A stretch of 26,920 bases of DNA. Origin: Lachnospiraceae bacterium (GTDB taxonomy: Bacteria > Bacillota > Clostridia > Lachnospirales > Lachnospiraceae). The position numbers were made by a program, and so were the translations under genes. The stretch lies in contig JAFOIS010000038.1 in NCBI GenBank assembly GCA_017420605.1, positions 1 to 26,920 on the forward strand. The letters run 5' to 3'. Positions 7,706 to 15,434 of the stretch are shown piece by piece; position 1 is the first letter of the stretch; every line of letters begins with the position of its first letter. The notes beneath the pieces were generated by a model. That model had not been told where the DNA came from, searched no databases, and saw only the letters and a program-made list of their open reading frames with translations.

Positions 7706-8427
7706 CATACAAGATACTGCCGCAGGTTTTCAAATACGATCTCATAGGCGTCGGCATACATATGGACGCCGTCGACGGAAAATTCATCCTTCTGCTCTCC
7801 GCGCTCATCCGTAAGGCCCGCATTGACGTCGATATACCGGTATCCGTATTTTTCCGCCAGTTTCTTTACGCGGCGGTTGCATTCGGCGATATTCTCCCTC
7901 GTCCGGTCCTTCAGCATCCCGCGGGTCCACTCGTTCTGCCCCGGCAGGTGATGGTTGGTCGGATAATACGCCATGCAGAAGATCTCCGTCTCCGGGAGCC
8001 TTTCCTTTGCCGTCTTAAGGATCTTTTCGTAGTTGGCCTCCAGATGATCCATCCAGCCTTCCCCGTAGACACGGTCGGTCATGTCGTTTGTCCCGATATT
8101 GATGAACACCTTTGCCGGTGCAAGATCGAGCAGCACCGTATCGATCTCACGGAGGAAGTCGTCGGTCGTCGTCCCGCCGATCCCGCGGTTATAGATGACA
8201 GCGTCGATCCCCTTACTTCGGGCCATTTCACAGACGGGGAACTGCTCCATCAGCGAAGACCCCGTAAACAGGACCGCTCCTTTTTTCGCCGCGCGGTTCA
8301 GTATCTTATAGTTTCTGACCTTGCGCTCCTTCTCCGCGCGTGCGCGTTCCATCATCATGGAACCGGTCTGCTTTTTTATTTCCTCAAGAAGTTCCCTCTG
8401 CTCCGCGTTCAGTTTTGTAAGATCCAT
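7705..8427 (-). CDS. SGNH/GDSL-type hydrolase (esterase or deacetylase family)
   Basis: 240 residues from ATG 8427. The SGNH blocks are present in order: VLFTGSSLMEQFP (GDSL-like block with the catalytic Ser), YNRGIGGTTTDDF (block II Gly), INIGTND (block III Asn), and DGVHMYADAY (block V Asp/His). There is no signal peptide, so it is cytoplasmic. An earlier ATG at 8436 is only 1 nt from the SD (AAAGGAG); the second ATG at 8427 has a 10-nt spacing and is preferred. The neighbour on the other strand is an alpha-L-rhamnosidase, so removal of acetyl groups from plant or bacterial oligosaccharides is plausible. The true substrate cannot be read. Confidence 0.88.
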   Translation of the reverse strand: MDLTKLNAEQRELLEEIKKQTGSMMMERARAEKERKVRNYKILNRAAKKGAVLFTGSSLMEQFPVCEMARSKGIDAVIYNRGIGGTTTDDFLREIDTVLLDLAPAKVFINIGTNDMTDRVYGEGWMDHLEANYEKILKTAKERLPETEIFCMAYYPTNHHLPGQNEWTRGMLKDRTRENIAECNRRVKKLAEKYGYRYIDVNAGLTDERGEQKDEFSVDGVHMYADAYEIVFENLRQYLV

Positions 8428-8451
8428 GGTATTCATGCTCCTTTCCGTATT

Positions 8452-8457
8452 ATTATA
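8452..8457 (-). promoter_or_regulatory. Candidate -10 of the SGNH hydrolase gene
   Basis: A perfect TATAAT on the minus strand just upstream of the SD. No recognisable -35 lies 16-18 bp away, so the promoter may need an activator. It would give a short leader of about 20 nt. Confidence 0.35.
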
Positions 8458-8606
8458 CTCGATTCTCTGCCTTTTTTGATTCTATTTTTACCTGCAGGAT
8501 ACTTTCCCCGATATTTGACCGTGGTGTGCCCGGCATATTTTTGCATGGCAGTATGAAATGTGCAGTCATAAAGCAGGAATCACGAAAGATATATGACGAA
8601 AATATA

Positions 8607-8615
8607 TGGTATACT
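8607..8615 (+). promoter_or_regulatory. Candidate extended -10 promoter of the GH78 gene
   Basis: TGGTATACT (TGn plus TATACT at 8610-8615), about 88 nt before the GH78 ATG. No clear -35 is seen. A small hairpin (AACCGG 8631-8636 with CCGGTT 8645-8650) lies in the predicted leader. No regulator gene is adjacent. Confidence 0.45.
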
Positions 8616-8702
8616 GTTTTTACCGGAATGAACCGGAAACGCTGCCGGTTCCTGTTATGGGCGGTCCGTGCCGGCCATGAAACTGAAGCGGAGAGAAAAA
8701 GC

Positions 8703-11189
8703 ATGAAAGCCATAAGACTGCGTACCGAATATCTCAATGACCCCATGGGCATCGACCTTGCGCATCCGCGCCTTATGTGGAACTGCGAAGGCGGCATCAG
8801 GCAGACGGCATATCAGATCGTCACAGAGAGATGGGACAGCGGTAAGGCCGCGGGCGGTTCGATGCACGCCGAATATCCGCTGCCTCTCACGAGCCGCGAG
8901 CGGGTAAACTGGAAGATCCGGCTGTGGGATGAAAACGACGAGCCCGGCGAGTGGACGGAAGCCTTCTTTGAAACGGGCCTTCTCAATAAAAGCGACTGGA
9001 CGGCCAAATGGATCACCGGCGATTATACGCCGAAGAAAAACGAGCGCTATCCCGCCGACTGCTTCCGCAAATGTTTCCCGCTTGGGAAGACAGTCCGCAA
9101 AGCGCGGCTCTACGTCACCGCCTGCGGCCTGTACGAAGCAAGGATCAACGGAAAGAAGGCCGGCGGTTTCTGCCTCGCTCCGGGACATACGGACTACCGC
9201 AAACGCGTGCAGTACCAGACGTATGATGTGACGGATCTGCTTACATCCGGCGAAAACGAACTCACCGTCATGCTGGCCGACGGCTGGTACCGCGGCAGCT
9301 GCGGCGCGTGGGGGCTTACGAACCAGTACGGCACCGAAACGAAACTGCTCTGCCAGCTGGAAGCGGAATACGAAGACGGGCAGCGCGAAACGGTGATCTC
9401 CGATGGAAGCTGGCAGTGGTCGGACGACGGTCCGATCCGCTTTGCCGACAATAAAGACGGCGAGATAGTCGAGGCTTTCCGCGTACCGCTCTACCGGGGC
9501 AAGGCAAAGGTGACAAAGCATCCGGTCGTCCCCACGGCTTCAAACAATGTGCATGTGACCGAGCATGAACATTTCCATCCCGTCGTGACACCGTCCCCGA
9601 ACGGCCGTATCCTTCTCGATTTCGGCCAGAACATCGCCGGTTATGTGTCATTCCGCGTGAACGCGCACGCCGGAGAGCGGATGCTGTGGCGCTTCGGCGA
9701 AATGCTGGACGAGAACGGCGATCTGACCCTGAAGAACATCCAGTGCGTCGGCAAAAAGAAGACATCTCCCCTGCAGCAGATCGAATACTACTGCGCGGAA
9801 GAACGAAACGAATACAAAACGACGTTTGCCGTCTTCGGGTTCCGCTACGCGGAGGTTGAGACAGCTCTTACGCTTCAGCCGGAAAATGTCGAAGCGATCG
9901 CGGTATATTCCGACCTAGCGGAGACCGGGCGTTTTGTAAGTTCCAGTGATCTGCTGAACCGCTTCGTGGAAGCGACGCGGTGGTCCACGAAGTCCAACTC
10001 TCTCGACATCCCCACCGACTGCCCCACAAGGGAACACCATGGGTGGACGGGCGATGCGCAGATCTTCTTCGAAACGGCATCCTATCTTTTTGATTACGCG
10101 GCCTTCTCAAAAAAGTACCTGCGGGACGTTTTTGACTGGCAGAAAAAGAACGGGTGCCTGCCGCAGATCGCGCCTTACGGCGGTGTGGACTTCTATATGC
10201 AGCCGATGAACGGCTCCGTGGGCTGGTCGGACATCGGGATCCTTCTGCCCTATCGGTTCCAAAAGATATACGGGGACGAAGAGATCCTTAAGGAATACTA
10301 CGGCCGGATGAAGAAATATGCGGGCTTCATGATCCGGCGCATCTCGCGCGACGGCGTCGTGCGCAAAGGGCAGAGTTACGGCGAATGGGCGGAACCCGCC
10401 GACGTAAAACCCAACGACTGGAAGGACATGGTGCTGCCCCATCCGGAAGTGAGCACCGCCTATACCGCCTATGTAATGCGCTGTATGGCGGAGATCGCGG
10501 AAAAGCTGGGACATTCAGACGACGCGGCCGCTTACCGCGCCGCCTCCGAAAAATGCAGAACGGCTTATCAGAAGGAGTTCGGCAAAGCGCTCGATACCGA
10601 CCGGCAGGCACAGCTTGTGCAGCCGCTGGCCTTAGACCTTCTTGATGCGGAGCAGACAGCCTTTGCAAAGAAGCGGCTCCTCGAGGCTCTTGCGCACTAC
10701 GGCTGGCGGCTCGGAACGGGCTTTCTTTCGACGCCGCTCATCCTGGACGTCCTTACAAAAATCGACCCCGACGCCGCTTACCGGCTCCTTGAAAATGAGG
10801 AAATGCCCGGCTGGCTCTTTATGCCCAAAGCCGGCGCGACGACGATCTGGGAAAGCTGGGAAGGCACTGAAGCCCAGGGCGGGATCGCTTCTCTCAACCA
10901 CTATTCCAAGGGTGCCGTGGTCGAATGGCTGTTCAAAACCATGTGCGGCATCCGGGTGGACGGTGAAAACCATTTCACCATCGCGCCGCTGCCCGGCGGA
11001 CACTTTACCTTCGCAAGTGCCGAATATGACAGCATTTACGGCACCGTCAGATCCGGATGGGAGAAAAAGGACGGCGGCATCGTCTATACGGTCACCATCC
11101 CGGCAAACTGCACTGCACGTGTATGCATTGCCGAAAAAGAGGAGGAGCTTGGCGCCGGGACCTACACCTTCTGGATAGCGGAAGCTTAA
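8703..11189 (+). CDS. Alpha-L-rhamnosidase, GH78
   Basis: Releases terminal alpha-L-rhamnose from glycosides or pectin side chains. 828 residues. The start at 8703 has SD GGAGA about 10 nt upstream and gives the family N-terminus (TEYLNDPMGIDLAHPRLMW). N-terminal beta-sandwich domains include DWTAKWITG and CGLYEARINGKKAG. The (alpha/alpha)6 catalytic domain contains DCPTREHHGWTGDAQ with Asp439, Glu444 and Asp451, the usual 5- and 7-residue spacing of GH78 acids. IWESWEG (Glu717) and SLNHYSKG follow near the end. There is no signal peptide, so it acts on imported glycosides. The N-terminal region around YQIVTERWDSGKAAGG is shorter than in many relatives. It is the only plus-strand protein gene here, divergent from the SGNH hydrolase. 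Confidence 0.95.
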   Translation: MKAIRLRTEYLNDPMGIDLAHPRLMWNCEGGIRQTAYQIVTERWDSGKAAGGSMHAEYPLPLTSRERVNWKIRLWDENDEPGEWTEAFFETGLLNKSDWTAKWITGDYTPKKNERYPADCFRKCFPLGKTVRKARLYVTACGLYEARINGKKAGGFCLAPGHTDYRKRVQYQTYDVTDLLTSGENELTVMLADGWYRGSCGAWGLTNQYGTETKLLCQLEAEYEDGQRETVISDGSWQWSDDGPIRFADNKDGEIVEAFRVPLYRGKAKVTKHPVVPTASNNVHVTEHEHFHPVVTPSPNGRILLDFGQNIAGYVSFRVNAHAGERMLWRFGEMLDENGDLTLKNIQCVGKKKTSPLQQIEYYCAEERNEYKTTFAVFGFRYAEVETALTLQPENVEAIAVYSDLAETGRFVSSSDLLNRFVEATRWSTKSNSLDIPTDCPTREHHGWTGDAQIFFETASYLFDYAAFSKKYLRDVFDWQKKNGCLPQIAPYGGVDFYMQPMNGSVGWSDIGILLPYRFQKIYGDEEILKEYYGRMKKYAGFMIRRISRDGVVRKGQSYGEWAEPADVKPNDWKDMVLPHPEVSTAYTAYVMRCMAEIAEKLGHSDDAAAYRAASEKCRTAYQKEFGKALDTDRQAQLVQPLALDLLDAEQTAFAKKRLLEALAHYGWRLGTGFLSTPLILDVLTKIDPDAAYRLLENEEMPGWLFMPKAGATTIWESWEGTEAQGGIASLNHYSKGAVVEWLFKTMCGIRVDGENHFTIAPLPGGHFTFASAEYDSIYGTVRSGWEKKDGGIVYTVTIPANCTARVCIAEKEEELGAGTYTFWIAEA

Positions 11190-11225
11190 GAAAGCGTACA
11201 AAGAATACCTGCCGTCTGAATGAAA

Positions 11226-11258
11226 AAAGCACTGAAGCGTCAATCACTTCAGTGCTTT
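11226..11258. terminator. Bidirectional terminator between GH78 (+) and PfkB kinase (-)
   Basis: A 12-bp stem AAAGCACTGAAG (11226-11237) with CTTCAGTGCTTT (11247-11258), 9-nt loop. It is followed by TTTTATT on the plus strand and by TTTTTT on the minus strand. It closes both converging genes. Confidence 0.92.
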
Positions 11259-11293
11259 TATTCTTCTGTGCTGTACCGGCAGGCGCCTGAAGT

Positions 11294-12235
11294 TCAGAAC
11301 GCCTCGATCTCCGCGAGGGTCGGCATGGCCGGGATCGCGCCGTGTCGGCTCGTGGTGATGGCGGCCGCCTTGTTGGCGAAGTTTAAGATCTCTTCGATCT
11401 TCTCCTTCGAAAGCCCCGCAAGACTCTCTTCCTTCGCAAACTTTGAGAGCGCCGCGCCGAAGAAGGTATCGCCCGCGCCGTTCGTGTCGCCGACCTTGAC
11501 CCGGATGCCCGGGATCTTCCCGGTCACGTCTCCGTACCGGTAGAAAGCGCCGTCCGCGCCGAGCGTGACGAGCACCAGGCGGATGCCGAGGTCTTTCAGT
11601 GTTTCGCTGCCCTTCTCAAGATCATTCGTCCCCGTGATCAGCGGAAGCTCCTCGTCGGAGATCTTCAGGATGTCGACGAGCGGCAGGGGCTTTTTCATTT
11701 CGCGGATGGCGGTCTCTTCGTCCGGCCAGAGGTTCGCGCGGTAGTTCGGGTCGTAACTGACGTATGCCCCGTTCTTCTTCGCTTCCTCCGCTGCCCGGAT
11801 CGTCGTCGACTTTGCCGGATCCGCGGTGAGGCTGACCGAGCCGAAATGCAGGATCTTCGTCTCCGCAAGCAGTTCCTTCGGCACGTCTTCCCAGGAAAGG
11901 TTCACGTCCGCGCTCGGATCGCGGTAAAAGCTGAAGGATCTCTCCCCGGTCTTATCCACCGACACCATGGCGAGGGTCGTGCATTCCTTCGGGTCCGCCG
12001 AAAGGCCCCGGACGTCGACATTGTCTTTTTCGAGGACGGCCTTCAGGTATTTTCCGAGGCTGTCGTCGCCGACGCGGCCGATGAACGCCGTCTTTGCGCC
12101 GAGACGGGACGCCGCCACCGCAAGGTTCGCAGGCGCGCCGCCCGGATTGGCTGTAAACTTCGGGATACCCGCTTCCGTCTCTCCGGACTGCGTCATATCG
12201 ATGAGGATCTCACCGATTGCGGTAATGTCTGTCAT
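11294..12235 (-). CDS. PfkB-family carbohydrate kinase, fructokinase-like
   Basis: ATP-dependent sugar kinase of the ribokinase fold, 313 residues. The motifs are the sugar-side PGGAPANLAVAASRLG (31-46), DPNYRANLW (162-170), and the anion hole with catalytic Asp256 in GDTNGAGDTF (249-258). The DPNYR and overall pattern resemble bacterial fructokinases (fructose to fructose-6-P); another ketose or 2-keto-gluconate cannot be excluded. SD AAAGGAGG precedes the ATG, and the start overlaps the aspS stop by 4 nt (ATGA), which implies coupled translation. It ends at a bidirectional terminator, so it is the last gene of the long minus-strand run. Confidence 0.9.
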   Translation of the reverse strand: MTDITAIGEILIDMTQSGETEAGIPKFTANPGGAPANLAVAASRLGAKTAFIGRVGDDSLGKYLKAVLEKDNVDVRGLSADPKECTTLAMVSVDKTGERSFSFYRDPSADVNLSWEDVPKELLAETKILHFGSVSLTADPAKSTTIRAAEEAKKNGAYVSYDPNYRANLWPDEETAIREMKKPLPLVDILKISDEELPLITGTNDLEKGSETLKDLGIRLVLVTLGADGAFYRYGDVTGKIPGIRVKVGDTNGAGDTFFGAALSKFAKEESLAGLSKEKIEEILNFANKAAAITTSRHGAIPAMPTLAEIEAF

Positions 12236-14028
12236 TTCTCGTCTTCCTCCTTTACTACTGCAATGCCGAGCTCCGCAAGCTGCTTTTCAGAGACCTCCGA
12301 AGGCGCCTCGCACATCAGGTCGGAGGCGTCCTTGACCTTCGGGAAGGCAATGACGTCGCGGAGCGAATCACAACCGGAGATCAGCATCGCCAGACGGTCG
12401 AGGCCGTAGGCCAGACCGGCGTGGGGCGGAACTCCGTATTTGAACGCGTCGAGCAGGAAACCGAACTGCGCGTGCGCGGCTTCCTTCGTGAAACCGAGGA
12501 CCTCGAGCATCTTTTCCTGGATCTCGTTGCGGTGGATACGGACCGAGCCGCCGCCGATCTCGTTGCCGTTAAGGACGATATCGTAGGCTTCGGCACGCAC
12601 GCGGCCGGGATCGGAATCGATGTACTGCCAGTCTTCTTCCATCGGCTTCGTGAACGGGTGATGCATGGCCATGAAGCGGTTCTCTTCGTCCGACCATTCG
12701 AGCAGCGGGAATTCGGTGACCCACAGGAATTCGAAGCGGTCCGGATCGATGAGGCCGAGCTCATTGCCGAGCGCAAGACGCACCTGGCCGAGCGCGGTGC
12801 GCACGATCTCGATCCTGTCCGCGCCGAAGAGGAGCAGGTCGCCCGGCTCGCCGCCGCACGTCCGGATGAGGTCTGCAAGCGCTTCTTCCGTAAAGAACTT
12901 GGCGAACGAGGACTTTACCGTGCCGTCCTTCTGGATAGCAAGATAAGCCAGGCCCTTCGCGCCGTAGGTCTTCGCCACTTCCGTCAGGGCGTCGATCTTC
13001 TTGCGCGGCATCTCGCCCGCACCCTTCGCGTTGATGACCCGTACGACGCCGCCGTTTGCGGCAGCGCCCGAGAACACGCCGAAGCCGCAGTTCCGGACCG
13101 CTTCCGTAACGTCCTGAATGGGCATGCCGAAGCGCAGATCCGGCTTATCCGAGCCGTAGGTATCCATCGCTTCCTGCCAGGTCATCCGGCGGATCGGAAG
13201 GGAGACGTCGATCCCGCGCGTCTCCTTGAAGAGGCGCTTAAGGAAACGCTCATTGACTTCCATCACGTCGTCGATATCGACAAAGGACAGCTCCATGTCG
13301 ATCTGCGTGAACTCCGGCTGGCGGTCGGCGCGCAGGTCTTCGTCGCGGTAGCATTTCGCGATCTGGATATAGCGGTCATAGCCCGCACACATCAGCAGCT
13401 GCTTGAAGAGCTGCGGGGACTGCGGCAGCGCATAGAACGAGCCCGGATGGACGCGGCTGGGGACAAGATAATCCCGCGCGCCTTCCGGCGTGCTCTTGAT
13501 GAGGTTCGGGGTCTCGATCTCGATGAACCCGTTCTCCGCAAAGAACGAACGGGTGATCTGGGCGATCCGGCTGCGCATCATGAGGTTCTTCTGCAGCTCC
13601 GGACGGCGAAGGTCGAGATACCGGTATTTGAGCCGGAGCTCATCCTTCGTGCGGATCCCGTCCTCGACGGGGAACGGCGGCGTCTCGGATTCGCTGAGGA
13701 TACGAAGGTCCTTCGCGCGCATCTCGATCGTGCCGGTGGCCAGGTTCTCATTGGCCGCCCCGCTCCGCTTTTCCACGACGCCGGTCACGGCGATCACGAA
13801 TTCCGAACGCAGCTTTTCCGCCTTTTCGAACACCGCATCGTCGACATTTCCATATTCGAAAATGATCTGCATGATGCCGCTGCGGTCCCGAAGGTCCGTG
13901 AAAATAATGCTGCCCTTGTTTCTGCTTTTTGCGACCCAGCCCATGAGGGTGAGTGTCTTTCCGATCTCATTTTCCGTCACTTCCGCGCAGCGCATGCTGC
14001 GGTGAAGCCCGGCCATCGATTCTGCCAT
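12232..14028 (-). CDS. aspS: Aspartyl-tRNA synthetase
   Basis: Class II aminoacyl-tRNA synthetase, 598 residues, the length of bacterial AspRS with the GAD insertion. The N-terminal anticodon-binding OB domain includes GWVAKSRNKGSIIFTDLRDRSG. Motif 2 is in RDEDLRADRQPEFTQIDME, and motif 3 is in AGLAYGLDRLAML. The C-terminus ends VKEEDEK. SD AGGAG lies 9 nt before ATG 14028. It follows hisS as in most Firmicutes. Whether it is discriminating for Asp or also charges Asn cannot be judged here. Confidence 0.97.
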   Translation of the reverse strand: MAESMAGLHRSMRCAEVTENEIGKTLTLMGWVAKSRNKGSIIFTDLRDRSGIMQIIFEYGNVDDAVFEKAEKLRSEFVIAVTGVVEKRSGAANENLATGTIEMRAKDLRILSESETPPFPVEDGIRTKDELRLKYRYLDLRRPELQKNLMMRSRIAQITRSFFAENGFIEIETPNLIKSTPEGARDYLVPSRVHPGSFYALPQSPQLFKQLLMCAGYDRYIQIAKCYRDEDLRADRQPEFTQIDMELSFVDIDDVMEVNERFLKRLFKETRGIDVSLPIRRMTWQEAMDTYGSDKPDLRFGMPIQDVTEAVRNCGFGVFSGAAANGGVVRVINAKGAGEMPRKKIDALTEVAKTYGAKGLAYLAIQKDGTVKSSFAKFFTEEALADLIRTCGGEPGDLLLFGADRIEIVRTALGQVRLALGNELGLIDPDRFEFLWVTEFPLLEWSDEENRFMAMHHPFTKPMEEDWQYIDSDPGRVRAEAYDIVLNGNEIGGGSVRIHRNEIQEKMLEVLGFTKEAAHAQFGFLLDAFKYGVPPHAGLAYGLDRLAMLISGCDSLRDVIAFPKVKDASDLMCEAPSEVSEKQLAELGIAVVKEEDEK

Positions 14029-14090
14029 ATATGTCCGCTCCTCATTTCCGCGTCAGCCCGGACTCTCCGCCGCGGGACGACGCTCATTAC

Positions 14091-14127
14091 GCGGCTTCCG
14101 GGCGCCTTCTCCGGCGCCTTCCGCCGC
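14091..14127 (-). other. GC-rich hairpin in the hisS-aspS gap
   Basis: GCGGC (14091-14095) can pair with GCCGC (14123-14127) outside, and GGCGCC (14101-14106) with GGCGCC (14113-14118) inside, around a 6-nt loop. No T run follows on the minus strand, so it is not a standard terminator. It may affect mRNA processing or stability. Confidence 0.5.
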
Positions 14128-14142
14128 TGCTATCCCGCTATT

Positions 14143-15393
14143 TTAGTTTTCCTCCCGCCGTATGTCAAGGATATTCGCATATCCCTGCGCGGCAAGCTGT
14201 TCCTTCTGGAAACGCACGTTTTTCTTCTTGCGGAGCACCGTCGCGCATTTTCCTTCGCTCCGGTCCTTCGCCGCCATGGAGAAGGCCTTCGCGTAAAGGG
14301 AGGCGTCCGCGTTCTTATCGAGAAGGTACGCGGTCTTTTCCGCCGCGCCCGGCACCTTAAAGCCCTGCTCCATGAGGATCAGGATAATGCGCTCGAAACC
14401 GATGGAAAAGCCGCAGGCCGGCACGTCCGTTCCGGCAAAGCGTCCGATCATCCGGTCGTAGCGTCCGCCGCCGCCGACGCTGCTGCCCAGTTCGTCCATG
14501 GCGATCTCGAAGATCGGGCCGGTGTAATAGGACATGCCGCGGACGAGCGTCGGATCAAAGGCGACGGCGAAATCGCCGCTCTTTGCGCTCTCCACCGTCT
14601 CCATGATGGTAACAAGATCCGCGATCGAGGCGGCCGGCGAGAACGTTCCGAGCGCTTCATCGAGTTTTTCGAGGACTTCTCTTCCCTCTCCGGTAAGTCC
14701 GAAGAGCGCAAGATACCGGTCGACGCTCTCTTCGGCATAGCCTTCGCCGAGGAGCTCGCCGCGGACGCCCTCCATGCCGATCTTATCCATCTTGTCGAGG
14801 ATGATGAAGACCTTCTCGAGCGCCTCTTCCGGGAAGCCGGCGGCTTCCGCCATGGCGCGCAGGATCCTGCGGTCGTTGATCCGGATCGTGAAATTCCGGA
14901 AGCCGAGCTTTCCGAGCACGGTCGTCGTCGCAAGGATCAGTTCGATCTCGGCCAGGATGCTCTCCTCTCCGAGGATGTCGATATCGCACTGCGTGAACTG
15001 GCGGTAGCGTCCTCTCTGCGGACGGTCGGCGCGCCAGACCGGACCGATCTGGAGGGATTTGAACGGCGAGGCGAGCTCCGCCATGTGGTTCGCATAGTAG
15101 CGTGCCAGCGGCACGGTAAGGTCATAGCGCATCCCGCAGTCGGTGACGTCCTCTTCCGTTTCCGCCGTATCGAGGTGCAGTTTCTCGCCGCGCTTTAAGA
15201 TCTTGAAGATCAGCTTCTCGTTTTCACCGCCCTGCCTGCTCTGCAGGTTCTCGATGGATTCCATGGCCGGCGTTTCCATGCGCTGGAATCCGAATTCCGC
15301 ATAGGTCTTCGTGATGACGTCCGTGCAGAAGTCCCGCACCGCCATCTCGTCCGGCAGGATGTCCTTCATGCCGTTGACGGGTTTCTTGTTCAT
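14143..15393 (-). CDS. hisS: Histidyl-tRNA synthetase
   Basis: Class II synthetase, 416 residues, normal length. The N-terminus is GMKDILPDEMAVRDF. Motif 2 is in WRADRPQRGRYRQFTQCDIDILG. Histidine-binding blocks are LVRGMSYYTGPIFEI and GGGRYDRMIGRFAGTDVPACGFSIGFERI. The C-terminal anticodon-binding domain ends in ANILDIRREEN. A strong SD (AGGAGG) lies before ATG 15393. No T-box is visible upstream, although such leaders are common for hisS in Firmicutes. Confidence 0.97.
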   Translation of the reverse strand: MNKKPVNGMKDILPDEMAVRDFCTDVITKTYAEFGFQRMETPAMESIENLQSRQGGENEKLIFKILKRGEKLHLDTAETEEDVTDCGMRYDLTVPLARYYANHMAELASPFKSLQIGPVWRADRPQRGRYRQFTQCDIDILGEESILAEIELILATTTVLGKLGFRNFTIRINDRRILRAMAEAAGFPEEALEKVFIILDKMDKIGMEGVRGELLGEGYAEESVDRYLALFGLTGEGREVLEKLDEALGTFSPAASIADLVTIMETVESAKSGDFAVAFDPTLVRGMSYYTGPIFEIAMDELGSSVGGGGRYDRMIGRFAGTDVPACGFSIGFERIILILMEQGFKVPGAAEKTAYLLDKNADASLYAKAFSMAAKDRSEGKCATVLRKKKNVRFQKEQLAAQGYANILDIRREEN

Positions 15394-15409
15394 ACTTCCT
15401 CCTGTCCCG

Positions 15410-15434
15410 GAACACGTCCTCTTTCCGCGTGTTC
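15410..15434 (-). other. Hairpin just after the hemZ stop codon
   Basis: A 7-bp perfect stem GAACACG (15410-15416) with CGTGTTC (15428-15434) and an 11-nt loop, directly after the hemZ TAA and before the hisS SD. It lacks a T run, so it is probably an mRNA stability or processing element. Confidence 0.5.

Noticed and set aside
8526..8702. Extension of GH78 to 8526 (59 extra residues)
   Set aside because: The region holds the likely promoter; SD and family N-terminus both support 8703.
12421..15198. 925-codon open frame on the plus strand opposite aspS and hisS
   Set aside because: Mirror frame of two certain genes in GC-rich DNA; Arg/Asp/His/Leu-rich with no domain and no SD, and it spans an intergenic hairpin.
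14029..15434. T-box riboswitch for hisS or aspS
   Set aside because: No GGGTGG-ACCGCG type element or specifier stem seen; the gaps are too short (41 and 114 nt).
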